Assembly: GCA_027486585.1 (NCBI GenBank)
Contig: JAIXOU010000027.1
Span: 62,001 to 126,000, forward strand
DNA from: Verrucomicrobiaceae bacterium
Lineage (GTDB): Bacteria > Verrucomicrobiota > Verrucomicrobiia > Verrucomicrobiales > Verrucomicrobiaceae
Direction: 5' to 3'
Length of the DNA stretch: 64,000 nt
In this document: in pieces, positions 18,318-28,596 of the stretch
How the letters are laid out: each line of letters begins with the position of its first letter
How positions within the stretch are numbered: position 1 is the stretch's first letter
Program-made: the position numbers and the translations under genes
The notes under the pieces: generated by a model
Told to the model about the DNA's origin: nothing
What the model saw: only the letters and a program-made list of their open reading frames with translations
Database searches by the model: none

Positions 18318-20452
18318 CTTTTTTAAATGCCATTCTCCTCGCAGGCGCTGCGGCCTTTTTGATTCCGCTTCTGATTCACCTGCTGAATAAGCGTAAGGTG
18401 CAAACCGTGCGCTGGGGAGCCATGCATTTGCTCAAAGAGGTCATTAAGCAACGCAAACGCAAACTCAACATCGAACAGTGGATGCTTCTGGCTGTGCGCA
18501 TTGCGATACCGATTGTGCTAGCACTTTGTTTAGCACGACCCGTTCTAACCGCACTGCGATCCTTCGGACTTGGAAAGTCCTCCTTAGTGATGTTGTTGGA
18601 TGATTCATTTTCCATGCGCGCGCCATCAGCAGGTGGCTCACCCGCAGAGAGAGCGCGGGTTGATATCGGACACATGCTGGAGGCTCAACCCAAAGGATCA
18701 GATGCCCAGGTCATCCTAGCTGGAGGCAATGCCAGACGGCTTTTAGATCAATCAACCAGCACGCTAGACGTCATTCCCAAACAGCTCGCGGACAGCGCCA
18801 ATCAGTCGGGCCCTGTGAAAATCAATGACGCACTACAAACGGCAGCCGCCTCATTATCAAAAACCACCAACGGATCACGGGAGCTGGCCATCGTGTCCGA
18901 TTTCCAATCCAGCGATTGGCAAAGCGCTGCCGATGGCGCGGCCTTGCCAGCACTTGAGACGTTGTTGAAACAGGAGCCAATGCCCCAGGTCACGTTTTTT
19001 CGACTGGTCAGTGATCTGACCGAGAATCTCAGCATCGCTAGCGCCGACCTCTCAGCTCTGGTCGTGGCTCAGGAGCAGCCCGTAGGCATGCGCGTGCGCA
19101 TTCAGAACCATGGCAAACGACAGTGGCAAGATGTGGCCGTACATCTTGAGGCAGATGGCGCACGCTTACGCACTTCCCGAGTTAGCTTACCCGCGGACGG
19201 TGAAGCCATCATCAGCTTCACTCATGCCTTTGACAAAGTGGGTGATCATTCTCTAGCCGTCCGCATCGAAGGAGACAGCTTTCCCGACGACAATGCTTTT
19301 TACTCCGTCGTTCAGGTGCGTAATCAATTAAATGTTCTTCTCGTCGATGGCAGCCCAAGCACAGAACCGCTTGAAAGCGCCACAGATTTTCTTGAGCTGG
19401 CTTTAACCCCCTATCAATCGGCAAGCGCGTCCCTGAAAGATCTGATCCGCATCACCAAGGTCGAAGCCAAGCGGCTCAGAGAAACCGATTTCAAAGGCAT
19501 GGAGGTCGTGGTTTTAGCTGATGTCGATCGGATCCAGGGAAATCGACTCACCGAGCTCGATAAATTTATCAAATCTGGCGGCGGTCTCATCATCTTTGCT
19601 GGCCCACACTGTGATTTAGATTGGTATAATCGCGATTTCTTCCGCAAGGGTGAAGGACTACTACCAGCCAGCATCAAAGGAATGCAAAGAGCGCCAAGCA
19701 CCTCCTTGCCAGCGCGCCTTCATCAGCAAAGACTCACCCATCCGGCCACTCTCTACTTCAATGACTCACGTGGCGGACGCCTGCAAGATGCTGAGTTTCA
19801 AAGTTGGCTTGAATTTGATCTCGCTAAAGAAACAAATGCTAAACCCATTCTGCAATTGGATCGTGGCACGCCTCTGTTCATTGAAAAAGCCCATGAACGC
19901 GGCCGAGTCATTTTTGCAGCGACCACCGCTGATACAGAATGGTCCAACCTGCCACTGCAACCCTTTTACGTTCCTCTGATGCAGCGGCTGGTAACCTATC
20001 TGGCAACTCAAAGCACAATCAGTGCCTGGGCTCAGGTCGGCGCGCCACTACGAATCGTCTTCCCCAAAGAACGTGTCGGCATCGAATACACCCTGACTGA
20101 TCCTACTGGCCAGACACAGCTCCTCAAGGTCAAAGCCGATGCTGATAAATCCCTGCTCGAATCCAAACCCATCTCTACGCCTGGCATCTACAAGCTATCT
20201 CAGGCTGGCGAGACTCGCCTAATGGCCTACAACCTCGACCCTGCCGAATCCAATCTAGCCGCCCTTCCCTCCGAGAAAGTCAAAGCCCTTGCCGATCGTT
20301 ACCAAGCCTCCTTTGTGGACTCCTTTGAAGGCTGGCAGAAACTTGACCGCACCCGCCGACACGGCAGCGAGCTCTGGCAGCCGTTCCTCATGGCCCTGCT
20401 CGCTTTGTTGTTCTTCGAGGTCTTACTTCAACAGAGAATTGCTCGTGGTTAG
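18314..20452 (+). CDS. BatA-like membrane protein with VWA domain
   Basis: 712 residues. The N-terminal 'aerotolerance regulator' segment (AFLIPLLIHLLNKRK) has a membrane helix followed by a basic stretch. A second helix is near residue 60. A VWA-like domain then carries a DDSFSM MIDAS-type motif. A long periplasmic region with CARDB/ThuA-like beta and amidotransferase-like folds follows, and one membrane helix closes the C-terminus (FLMALLALLFFEVLL). It is coupled to the DUF58 gene. It probably forms an envelope complex driven by MoxR. Confidence 0.85.
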   Translation: MTFLNAILLAGAAAFLIPLLIHLLNKRKVQTVRWGAMHLLKEVIKQRKRKLNIEQWMLLAVRIAIPIVLALCLARPVLTALRSFGLGKSSLVMLLDDSFSMRAPSAGGSPAERARVDIGHMLEAQPKGSDAQVILAGGNARRLLDQSTSTLDVIPKQLADSANQSGPVKINDALQTAAASLSKTTNGSRELAIVSDFQSSDWQSAADGAALPALETLLKQEPMPQVTFFRLVSDLTENLSIASADLSALVVAQEQPVGMRVRIQNHGKRQWQDVAVHLEADGARLRTSRVSLPADGEAIISFTHAFDKVGDHSLAVRIEGDSFPDDNAFYSVVQVRNQLNVLLVDGSPSTEPLESATDFLELALTPYQSASASLKDLIRITKVEAKRLRETDFKGMEVVVLADVDRIQGNRLTELDKFIKSGGGLIIFAGPHCDLDWYNRDFFRKGEGLLPASIKGMQRAPSTSLPARLHQQRLTHPATLYFNDSRGGRLQDAEFQSWLEFDLAKETNAKPILQLDRGTPLFIEKAHERGRVIFAATTADTEWSNLPLQPFYVPLMQRLVTYLATQSTISAWAQVGAPLRIVFPKERVGIEYTLTDPTGQTQLLKVKADADKSLLESKPISTPGIYKLSQAGETRLMAYNLDPAESNLAALPSEKVKALADRYQASFVDSFEGWQKLDRTRRHGSELWQPFLMALLALLFFEVLLQQRIARG

Positions 20453-20549
20453 TCGCAGCGCCATAAAAAGCAATGCATTTCCCCCAATAGCAAACCATCA
20501 ACGTCACCGTCTCCGACTAACTACCTAGAACTAACCGCTTTCTTTATCC

Positions 20550-22829
20550 ATGACTCCCACAACCGAAACCACACTCCGCTTCACCGGTGACTACCCTGTC
20601 ATCACTGTGTGGTTGTTGGCGTTTGGATTGGCAGCAGCCATGTGGTTTTTATATCGACGTGAACTGAAGTTTGTAGGCAGTCGCTGGGGTTGGGTGCCTG
20701 CTGCATTGCGTTCTTTGGCCGTGTTTCTACTGGTACTAGCATTATCGGGACCCGTAATGCGCCGCGAGACAACCCAGAGACAACTTGGCCGCGTGGTTTT
20801 AGCCGTTGACACCTCAGCCAGCATGAAGCTGGAGGATGACAACTCTGAAGCGCGCCTGCTACGTGCTGAAAAAATGCTCCTCTCCGGTTCGACGCCACTT
20901 CTCAAAAAGCTCACTGAAACACAGGATGTCGAACTCGTGCTACTGCGTGGACAGCAGACACAACGCGTCTGGTGGAATCGACAAAAAGGCAAAGATACCT
21001 CTGGAGACATCCCCTTAAGGTTTGAAGTGCAAGCTGATGCTCCGATCACCAACTTAGATAATGCTTTGAAGGACGCCCTCGGTCCGATTACTCCAGGCAC
21101 GGCGCTTGTCGTGCTCACCGACGGCCAACACAATAGCCCCGGATCACCCGAAGAGTTTGCCATTGTGATGAAGCAATCCAACACACCTGTATTCACTGTT
21201 GGCTTCGGGACCGAGGTCCCACCAGCCGATCTCAGTGTGCTGAACATGATCACCGCTGAATCAGTTTTCACTGAAGAAAATCTCCAAGGCCGAGTGATGA
21301 TCAGTGATTCATTGCCGTCTGGCACCCCCGCCTTGATCAAAATAACCAGTGCAGGAAAAACCATGTGGGAACAGACCTTTTCGGGAGATGGCAAAGGTGA
21401 ACGACGCTTCGACTTTAACTTCCCGGTAAAAGAACTACCGGCAGCACCAGCAACTGAGCGGGACAAGACCTTGCGACTCTTGAATGTCCAGGTCGCCGTT
21501 CAAGGTGAGCGTTCCAATCTTGAAAAAACACGCTCAAACAACAGCCGCGAGGTAGCACTGCACCTCCTGACCAAAAAACGTAAAGTCCTCATTCTAGATG
21601 GACGTCCGCGCTGGGAGACTCGCTACATTCACAACCACTTTGATCGCGACGACCGCTGGGACGCGAAGCTTGTCTTTGATGATTACTCGGAAAAAATCGA
21701 CGACGGCAGTCTTCAAAAAAACTTCCCCATCACACGTGAAGAACTGCTCAGCTACGATCTCGTCGTTCTTGGTGATTTATCCCCTGCCCGACTCAAAGAG
21801 TTCCAGCTTGAATGGCTCGTAGAGTTTGTCGAAAAACGTGGAGGCGGATTAATCATGATCGACGGATTGCATGGTCATCTCAAGCAATGGAACCAAGGAA
21901 AAACAGCCTCACTCATTCCTGTAACATGGCCAGCCAAAGTCGAAGCGTTATCAAATAACATTCTCTGGCACCTCACCCCTGAAGGTGAGAGGCAGCAAGC
22001 ACTGCGACTCAGTGACAGCCCCACAGCAAACAGCACTCTTTGGCCCTCCTTGCCCGAAATGCGCTGGGCCGCCCAAGTGACTGCACAACCCGGATCCGTA
22101 ACCCTTGCCAATCTAGGAACCGCGCCCGCCGCTGTTTTTCGCCCTGTTGGCGCAGGGGCAGTTCTGTATTTGGCTACGGACGAGCTCTGGCGCTGGCGTT
22201 TTCAGGTCGGTGATCTCTATCATCAGCGCCTTTGGATGCAGCTGGCAGCATGGATCGCCGCACCGCCCTTTCAGGCTGAAGATAAACAGCTTTCCATTGG
22301 CACAGATCGCATGCGCTACACACCTGGAGAGACCAGTGAAATTCGCGTTCGTGTTCGCAATGCCGTTGGTGGCATGGTGACTGATGCCAAGCCGCGCGCA
22401 TTCCTTTTACTCGATGGTAAAGAGATTGCCACGCTGGAGCTTGAGCCAGACCCTTCGCACTTTGGTATTTATCGCGCTATGACTCCCCCTTTAAAGTCTG
22501 GGGCCTATGAAATTGCAGTTGCAGAGAGTCCAACGAAAACGCGCAGTGATCTCAGACTCTCCCTGCGTGTGGCAGATGTCGGAAATCCTGAATGGGCCAC
22601 ACTCACCATGAACCGCCCGCTACTTGAATCCATGGCCACAGCCTCGGGTGGCCGTTTCCTGAGAGAAGAACAAGCCGCCACCGAATTACCCAATCTTCTG
22701 CAATCTCTCGACCGCAAACAAGTCACCATTCTAGAGACCAATCTCTGGTCCAGTTGGTGGTGGTTCGGAGCCGTCATCATTCTCCTCAGCGCCGAATGGC
22801 TAATGAGAAAAAGAATGAAGCTAGTATGA
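20550..22829 (+). CDS. Large VWA / glutamine-amidotransferase-like membrane protein
   Basis: 759 residues. Two membrane helices at the N-terminus are followed by a VWA domain with the MIDAS motif DTSASM (about residue 89). A segment like class I glutamine amidotransferases (VLILDGRPRWE, VVLGDLSPA) comes after it, and there is one C-terminal helix. This domain order is common in the last gene of MoxR/DUF58/VWA operons in Bacteroidetes, Planctomycetes and Verrucomicrobia. A 97-bp gap separates it from the preceding gene. It is convergent with the pilus-like operon, only 17 bp away, with no clear terminator between them. Confidence 0.85.
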   Translation: MTPTTETTLRFTGDYPVITVWLLAFGLAAAMWFLYRRELKFVGSRWGWVPAALRSLAVFLLVLALSGPVMRRETTQRQLGRVVLAVDTSASMKLEDDNSEARLLRAEKMLLSGSTPLLKKLTETQDVELVLLRGQQTQRVWWNRQKGKDTSGDIPLRFEVQADAPITNLDNALKDALGPITPGTALVVLTDGQHNSPGSPEEFAIVMKQSNTPVFTVGFGTEVPPADLSVLNMITAESVFTEENLQGRVMISDSLPSGTPALIKITSAGKTMWEQTFSGDGKGERRFDFNFPVKELPAAPATERDKTLRLLNVQVAVQGERSNLEKTRSNNSREVALHLLTKKRKVLILDGRPRWETRYIHNHFDRDDRWDAKLVFDDYSEKIDDGSLQKNFPITREELLSYDLVVLGDLSPARLKEFQLEWLVEFVEKRGGGLIMIDGLHGHLKQWNQGKTASLIPVTWPAKVEALSNNILWHLTPEGERQQALRLSDSPTANSTLWPSLPEMRWAAQVTAQPGSVTLANLGTAPAAVFRPVGAGAVLYLATDELWRWRFQVGDLYHQRLWMQLAAWIAAPPFQAEDKQLSIGTDRMRYTPGETSEIRVRVRNAVGGMVTDAKPRAFLLLDGKEIATLELEPDPSHFGIYRAMTPPLKSGAYEIAVAESPTKTRSDLRLSLRVADVGNPEWATLTMNRPLLESMATASGGRFLREEQAATELPNLLQSLDRKQVTILETNLWSSWWWFGAVIILLSAEWLMRKRMKLV

Positions 22830-22846
22830 TGGTAAATACCAAAGCT

Positions 22847-24073
22847 TTACTTCTTCTTCAAGATAACATCACCCAGGCTAAACATCGGGCCGTAAATAGC
22901 GTAAATGAGGAAGCCGACGATGACACCCAAGAAGAGCATGGTAAGTGGCTCGATAAGCTTATCCATCGAGGCAGCAAGACCGTCGAGTTCCTCTTCATAA
23001 TCGTCCGCGATTTCAGCGAGCATTTCAGTTCCCGATCCAGTTTCAGCAGCAAGCTCGATAAGGCCGCAAAGGTTACGCCCATCAGCGCCTAACCAATGAG
23101 ACTCCATCAAAAAGGCTTCATGAAGATTGCGACCAACTGTGATATGATCACGCAACCTGGTAAAAAACTCTTTATAGTGATAGTGCCAGGACGCAGAAGC
23201 CGTGATCTCCAAGGCACTTGTTAGACGTACATTCGACTCGGTTAACATAGCCATGGTTCGGAAACCACTCGCTGCAGCCGCTTTACGCACAAGTGTCGCC
23301 ACGACAGGCATCTTCAAAACAAGATCCTGCATAATACGCTGAGACATGATTTTATTAAAATTGGTTAAAAGCATGTAAATAGCCAACAAAGGCACTGCGA
23401 CCATGTAGGGCTTATGCAGAAAGAGATCCGAAAGAGCGATCAATGCTTTCGTTGCAAAAGGCAGTTCAGTCCCGAAACTTTTAAAGAGTTTAGCAAGAGC
23501 AGGAACCAGTGTGAAACTCATGATGATGACCACAATGACACCGAGAACCATGACGATCCCTGGATAAATCATCGCACCCTTTAGCTTCTTCAGTGTTTTT
23601 GAAGACTTCTTCTGGGCCATCCCGATACGTTTGCATACACGGGATAACTGACCTGCTTCTTCTCCCGCGTAGAGGAGAGATAAAATGTCTTCGGAAAAAA
23701 GATCCGGAAATTTTGCCATCGCGTCACTAAACTTCTCTCCCTGAGCGATCATGGTAATCACATCGGCGATCATGCCTTTGTATCGAGGAGACGTCACACG
23801 GTTGACCTGAAGCTTGAGGCTTTTGGTCATGCTAATATTGCGCTCTAAACAACGCCCCACGCCCGAAAAGAAAGAGCCACAGTCTTCAGTTCCGGGCTTT
23901 GGAGAGGTTAAAAGTTGAAGCTTGGCATCAATGCCTCCCACGTCTTCGATAGACACAGTCTCATTCGCTGAAATACCACATCCAATGATGGCTTTTTCAT
24001 GCGTATCTGTGGCTACAAGGGTGGTATTCTTGTGACCCGTATTAACGTTGGTGATGACGACTTTTTTGACCAT
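22847..24073 (-). CDS. PilC/GspF-like inner-membrane platform protein
   Basis: 408 residues. Two copies of the T2SSF domain are visible: roughly residues 70-195, with the KLKGAMIYPG motif, and 265-390, with ETGSGTEMLAEIAD. Each domain is followed by long membrane helices. The first ~65 residues form a divergent beta-rich N-terminal region. In type IV pili and type II secretion this protein sits over the ATPase and drives pilin polymerisation. It is the last gene of the ten-gene minus-strand operon. Confidence 0.92.
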   Translation of the reverse strand: MVKKVVITNVNTGHKNTTLVATDTHEKAIIGCGISANETVSIEDVGGIDAKLQLLTSPKPGTEDCGSFFSGVGRCLERNISMTKSLKLQVNRVTSPRYKGMIADVITMIAQGEKFSDAMAKFPDLFSEDILSLLYAGEEAGQLSRVCKRIGMAQKKSSKTLKKLKGAMIYPGIVMVLGVIVVIIMSFTLVPALAKLFKSFGTELPFATKALIALSDLFLHKPYMVAVPLLAIYMLLTNFNKIMSQRIMQDLVLKMPVVATLVRKAAAASGFRTMAMLTESNVRLTSALEITASASWHYHYKEFFTRLRDHITVGRNLHEAFLMESHWLGADGRNLCGLIELAAETGSGTEMLAEIADDYEEELDGLAASMDKLIEPLTMLFLGVIVGFLIYAIYGPMFSLGDVILKKK

Positions 24074-24091
24074 AGCAGTCTTGTTGGGGAG

Positions 24092-24583
24092 TTAAGGTTT
24101 AGGCGGACGAAGGGTACTTGGTAGATTTGGCCTATAAACCGTCAGCGTGAAGGGAGACCCCTGAGTTTCGACGCTATCAACGCCCTGGGTGGAAATGTTT
24201 ACTGAAGCTGTAACAAAAGCGACCTCCATCGTTCCTAGATTGGATGGATTGGCGGTTCCAGCAGCAACGATGGTTGGTGTTCCATTGATGATACGATTCA
24301 GCACGGGATTGTTGGCTTGATCAGGCATGACCGTCATCACAGTCCTAATACTCGGTGCCGTTGTAGAGATACCGAGTTGCCATAATCTGGCCATGTTTTC
24401 CTGATAATTCCGGGTGACTGCCACACGCCAAGACAGTTCCTCTTGCAGCATTAAAGTTGAAGAAAGACTCACGGACGCAGCCATTGCAACAGCAATGATC
24501 GATGAGGCAGCAAGCACCTCAATAAGCGTATAAGCAGATCGCGCGCGTTGCCCAAAAGAAGAAATGACCGAGTAAGTAATCAT
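24092..24583 (-). CDS. Prepilin-like protein (minor pseudopilin)
   Basis: 163 residues from ATG at 24583, which overlaps the upstream stop as ATGA. The longer frame from 24616 would add 11 residues and is less likely. The prepilin signal ends ...SA, then YTLIEVLAA with Glu at +5, followed by a hydrophobic helix. Cleavage after Ala rather than Gly is acceptable for PilD-type peptidases. The C-terminal head is beta-rich and ends in Pro residues. It is predicted to be a minor pilin of the pilus-like machine. Confidence 0.85.
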   Translation of the reverse strand: MITYSVISSFGQRARSAYTLIEVLAASSIIAVAMAASVSLSSTLMLQEELSWRVAVTRNYQENMARLWQLGISTTAPSIRTVMTVMPDQANNPVLNRIINGTPTIVAAGTANPSNLGTMEVAFVTASVNISTQGVDSVETQGSPFTLTVYRPNLPSTLRPPKP

Positions 24584-26205
24584 GGCTGCTTTGGTAAAAA
24601 ATAAGACTCCAACCAAGCATCACGGGGGATTAGAGAGGCATAGGCAGGGCCAATCAATGTTCCGGTAATAGGCACACTCGCATCAGAAACAAAGGTTAGA
24701 CGACTGGCTGCTAACCCGTCACTGATGTGGCGCTTCACCGTCCAGTTGGTCATTACGCCTCCAATCCAAGTCACGCTCCGGGTCAATGTAGGCTGTAACT
24801 TCATGATCGTCAGTTGACCTTCATTGATATACACCATCCTCCAATTTCTGTTAACTGTTGTGGCCGGCCCACCAGCCCAATCAACCCAATTCAAATAAAG
24901 TCCACGGGTGATAGGTTGTGCCACCTTAACACCAAGAACAACACGTCGGTTATTATCCCCGACAAAGGCCATATTAATAAGTGGCGGAGATGTCGCGTCC
25001 TGAACAATCGCGATCATGATGGGAGCCATACGTCCAGCTGCCTCAAAAGCAGGAGCGGTTTTCTGGCCTAGAAACACGATCTGATCCACTGGGTGCTTAA
25101 TCCTTAAATGGGTTAAATTGGCATGATCCAACTGAATATAAAGAGTGCGTGTATATTCATTTTTATAATCAAACGGCTGATAAATTGGAGTACTAGAAGC
25201 AGCTCCTGTGTAGGCGTCCATCCAATAGGGTCCTGTCGTCGTTGCTGTCTTTGAATAGACATCCAAGGTCACATAGTCAGTGCGGCCAGCAGCCTTCTCA
25301 CGATCCATGAAGTGCCAGAGTGAGTTGGAAGGATTTAAGTCGTTGTAAATGACATTGAGATAGCCTTTGAATCGATCTCCGGTTGCTGTAGAAACAGGAC
25401 CTGTAGTGCTTGGAATGGAGGGTAAATTTGATGGAAGAAGCTTCAGAAGGCCTCCAGTAAAGGTCCCAAAAACTCCTCTAGCATTATATGAATCATGAGA
25501 TTGAATCGAAAGCGTCCGAGTTTGAAATGGCAATTGCAAAGGACTTGGAGTCGTCTTGGCAAAGAATGAAGCAGGATCACGCACCACCGTGCGTCCGTTC
25601 ACGGCCCAGATAGCGGTGCTTGCCGTCGTGTTGACGACCTCAATTTGAATACTCCCATAAACACCACCTTCAGGCTTGCGATAATAGGTGAACAGATCTC
25701 CCGCAAGCACGGGAGGAAAAGACTTCATGAATGAGAAAGAATTAAAATCATCGACCTCATTTAATGTTCCGGGACGTTTTAACTGTTCGGTCGTGAGATA
25801 AGAAGTCGATGGTCTGACCCCGTTGTAGTTATATGGGAAGACGGTATTCATGTTTCCAGGAATTCGCGTCGAAGAAAAAACATTCATTAAATTCCAACCA
25901 TCAAAGGTGTTAATTCCACCAAAGTTGGTGCCAAGAAACCCAGACACATTACTGGCCATAGTGGTATTCGGATCGAAGCCTTTATCCATGGAACATTGCC
26001 ATGCTAGCATGCGTGAATTTTCCACTGAGACACGACGCTGCACAGCATCCTGCAAAAGACTGACCTGAACAGCGCGTGAACTCATCAATGAAATCCATGC
26101 GCTCATGAACATACCCATAACAACCATCATGAGTAAGGCCGCAGCCATGAGTGCTCCCTGTTGCTTTTTAGAGGTCTGTTTCAGTTGCGTTTGCATGAAC
26201 GTCAA
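24580..26205 (-). CDS. Large PilX/GspK-like pilus component
   Basis: 541 residues. The N-terminus has a basic and polar lead (TSKKQQGALMAAALL) followed by one long hydrophobic helix, the pattern of PilX/GspK-type N-termini that lack a standard Glu+5 motif. The remaining ~490 residues are a large extracytoplasmic domain with no family I recognise. It is rich in aromatics, Asn and Thr and has several TxxGRT and WVDWAGG patches. It overlaps both neighbours by 4 bp (ATGA). It may be a pilus-tip or adhesive subunit. Confidence 0.75.
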   Translation of the reverse strand: MTFMQTQLKQTSKKQQGALMAAALLMMVVMGMFMSAWISLMSSRAVQVSLLQDAVQRRVSVENSRMLAWQCSMDKGFDPNTTMASNVSGFLGTNFGGINTFDGWNLMNVFSSTRIPGNMNTVFPYNYNGVRPSTSYLTTEQLKRPGTLNEVDDFNSFSFMKSFPPVLAGDLFTYYRKPEGGVYGSIQIEVVNTTASTAIWAVNGRTVVRDPASFFAKTTPSPLQLPFQTRTLSIQSHDSYNARGVFGTFTGGLLKLLPSNLPSIPSTTGPVSTATGDRFKGYLNVIYNDLNPSNSLWHFMDREKAAGRTDYVTLDVYSKTATTTGPYWMDAYTGAASSTPIYQPFDYKNEYTRTLYIQLDHANLTHLRIKHPVDQIVFLGQKTAPAFEAAGRMAPIMIAIVQDATSPPLINMAFVGDNNRRVVLGVKVAQPITRGLYLNWVDWAGGPATTVNRNWRMVYINEGQLTIMKLQPTLTRSVTWIGGVMTNWTVKRHISDGLAASRLTFVSDASVPITGTLIGPAYASLIPRDAWLESYFLPKQP

Positions 26206-27263
26206 AGGGCTGGAAACATGGGAACCGTGAACATGAATGAGGTGCGTCCTCCCATGTGGTTGTAGGCCTGACGCGGATCAGAAACGTCTATCGTATTGTT
26301 TGAAGCTGGCTGAGCAAGATTCTTGGCTCCAGGATCAGGCCACCAAATAAAATAAAATGGCCGCTCAGCCGCAATTTTAAATCGGTCTATGGCGGTGCCT
26401 TCTACCAAAGCCAAGCGGGTAGCGCGTTCAAAAGAGATGAAGATTGGAGCAAAGCCATCCGTGGTCCATTCATTCGTTTTAGCTGGATCAGGCCTAGGAA
26501 CAGACGGCGGATAAAAGACCTCATACCCACTTGAAAAAGCCAAGGGGGTAAAAGAGCCCGCAGCACTGGAACCGCCCCCACTGGTGCCCGATGGCATCGT
26601 TGCCAAGACTGGATTGTCGGCAAAACGTCTGACACTGGCATGAAAACCTTGTGTCTGGCTTGTTGAGGTGATTCTCAATACATCAATCTCATAAATGCAG
26701 AGCACCTTGAACAGCTTCTCAACCTTACTGAAGGTCAGCAGAAAAATGGTCGCATTTTCAGCTGGTTGCGTGAGCGCAGTATTCTGCGGATTACGGTAAT
26801 CCACATATTGAGTTGGTTGGACGACTTTGAGATCAACCACTAAGTGGTTTCTGAATTTTTGAGATGTATCCAGCTCATTGTGAATTGTCGGGTCGTAAAA
26901 AATGGTGTGCGGTCGATAATTATTCAACCCCGTTCGATACAGACAAAAAATGGCTGTCGAGGAGACAATGTCTGTTTGAAACTGCTCTCTCAATTCTTCT
27001 GCCTGTGCCATCATCCCATAATGCGGTGCCATGACTGCATCACGATTGACGGTTTCTGAACTGCCGTAATAATAGTTGGCTCTCCTCGTTGAATCGAGAG
27101 GGTTGGTTACAGATAAACTTGTACTCGGACGGCTATTTGAAAGAGTACCCAACGAAACAACAAAAGTGCCCATGATCACGGCACTGAGGGATAGGACGAG
27201 CAGCAGCTCGACAGCCGTATAGCCGCCCTCACGAATGACAAATGCCTGAGGACGAATCTTCAT
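26202..27263 (-). CDS. Prepilin-like protein with large head domain
   Basis: 353 residues. The signal ends in Gly, then YTAVELLLVLS with Glu at +5: a canonical type IV prepilin N-terminus. The head is unusually large (~310 residues) and beta-rich. Typical minor pilins are 150-200 residues. It is translationally coupled by ATGA overlaps to the PilP-position gene upstream and the PilX-like gene downstream. Confidence 0.85.
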   Translation of the reverse strand: MKIRPQAFVIREGGYTAVELLLVLSLSAVIMGTFVVSLGTLSNSRPSTSLSVTNPLDSTRRANYYYGSSETVNRDAVMAPHYGMMAQAEELREQFQTDIVSSTAIFCLYRTGLNNYRPHTIFYDPTIHNELDTSQKFRNHLVVDLKVVQPTQYVDYRNPQNTALTQPAENATIFLLTFSKVEKLFKVLCIYEIDVLRITSTSQTQGFHASVRRFADNPVLATMPSGTSGGGSSAAGSFTPLAFSSGYEVFYPPSVPRPDPAKTNEWTTDGFAPIFISFERATRLALVEGTAIDRFKIAAERPFYFIWWPDPGAKNLAQPASNNTIDVSDPRQAYNHMGGRTSFMFTVPMFPAL

Positions 27264-28009
27264 TTGGGCTGTGGACCATGATTCCCAAAAAGCATTCTCA
27301 TGACAGAAGCTTCCGGGACATTGGATGCCGGAGCAGGCACCTCATTTGATTTGACCGGTTGATCATCCACCGAGACGGCTTTGACTGCAGGCTTAGTGAT
27401 AGCAATAGAATCCGCCTCGTTTGATCGTCTAAAAGCGGAAACTTCACCACGGCGTAAAGTGCCAGTTGCGCCACCACTTTTATCACCAGTGCCTGCTGGC
27501 ATACGATAACGGACGCTTGGCGAAACATCGACGGGGATTACAAAAGGCTTTGGAGGTAATCCCGTCGGTGTTTTTTCCACCCAAACTAGCTCGATGAAGC
27601 CATCATTGATTGCTTTAACCCGCAGCATGACCTGCTGATCAGGGATAACGTCTGGCACCTGCTGACCCACTTCTAAGCGCATTCCGCCGAGCATGACACG
27701 CATACCGGCAGGCCCAGAGCCACCACCTACAGCAGGCATGCTAACGAGAATGTCACGCACACGATTTTCCTCTGAATCCCCGTCCTTTTCAACTTCGCTG
27801 TTCGAGACCTCGAAAGGATTATTCTCGTCAGCCTTGAGCAATTCGGGTGTTTTCTCTTCGGGTAAAACTAGTGTGTAATGAACTCTCTGCTCGACCTCAG
27901 GCTCGACAGCGTCTTGCGTTTGCTGCGCAAGAGGATCTTGAGCCCATAAATTAAGGGACAAGCAAACTAGCAGTATTGAAACAAAGGATAAACTTTTCAT
28001 GCAGTTCAA
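27260..28009 (-). CDS. Exported pilus-locus protein at the PilP/GspC position
   Basis: 249 residues. A signal peptide ends near NLWAQ. An acidic Glu/Asp-rich segment follows (residues ~25-80). The next domain (LGGMRLEVGQQVPDV to LVWVEKTP) resembles the HR/PDZ-like beta domain that links PilO to the secretin in PilP/GspC proteins. No lipobox is seen. The assignment rests mainly on gene order (M-N-O-P). It is coupled on both sides by ATGA overlaps. Confidence 0.6.
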   Translation of the reverse strand: MNCMKSLSFVSILLVCLSLNLWAQDPLAQQTQDAVEPEVEQRVHYTLVLPEEKTPELLKADENNPFEVSNSEVEKDGDSEENRVRDILVSMPAVGGGSGPAGMRVMLGGMRLEVGQQVPDVIPDQQVMLRVKAINDGFIELVWVEKTPTGLPPKPFVIPVDVSPSVRYRMPAGTGDKSGGATGTLRRGEVSAFRRSNEADSIAITKPAVKAVSVDDQPVKSNEVPAPASNVPEASVMRMLFGNHGPQPK

Positions 28010-28584
28010 GATTTTTTAGGTGCCTCTTTACTGCCAATGCTGGCGGCAAGATTCACGATAGGATTTTCGATCGTCACAGTGAGCTGAATTTGTCTGACAC
28101 TACTGCCACCAGTCAGCTGACAGGTTATGACACGTGCCAATGGCAGACGTTTCTCCAGATCTCCAAGCCAGTTAAGGACCTTTGCATATTCATCCTCCAG
28201 CGTGATGGTACTGATGATCAACTTGGGCATGAATAAATCGCCCGCGATAGTCTTAGTTTCACTCTTGCTTGACTTCACGAATGAAATGCCGCGTTCACGA
28301 AGGGTATATTCTACAGCAGCCTCCATTTCTTGTTCTGTCTGAACTTTTTGCACACTTGGCGTCCAAGACTTTAAGAAGCGACGAAGTTCATCTGTATCCG
28401 CCTTAGTTTTCGTTAATAAGATTTCAGCAAGTTGCTTGGCATCATCAGCTGCCTTTGATTCATCAATGGCAGTTTGCGCAGCCGCTTTCATCGCACCCAC
28501 ATTTTTATGTACGATTTGTCCGACGTAGAATATGATTCCGATGAAGGACATCAAGATCACGCATGCTAGTTGTTTTGGATTCAT
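28006..28584 (-). CDS. PilO/GspM-like inner-membrane protein
   Basis: 192 residues. A single N-terminal helix (LACVILMSFIGIIFYVG) is followed by a coiled-coil of ~50 residues rich in Ala, Lys and Asp and then a ferredoxin-like beta-alpha domain. This is the standard PilO topology. Similarity is structural rather than motif-based. It stands between the PilN-position and PilP-position genes, as in pilMNOP operons. Confidence 0.65.
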   Translation of the reverse strand: MNPKQLACVILMSFIGIIFYVGQIVHKNVGAMKAAAQTAIDESKAADDAKQLAEILLTKTKADTDELRRFLKSWTPSVQKVQTEQEMEAAVEYTLRERGISFVKSSKSETKTIAGDLFMPKLIISTITLEDEYAKVLNWLGDLEKRLPLARVITCQLTGGSSVRQIQLTVTIENPIVNLAASIGSKEAPKKS

Positions 28585-28596
28585 GACGATGAAGTT

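Noticed and set aside
20591-21466. 291-residue open frame antisense to the VWA gene at 20550
   Set aside because: It is a shadow of a strong coding gene, has low-complexity Ser/Arg-rich sequence and no recognisable domain.
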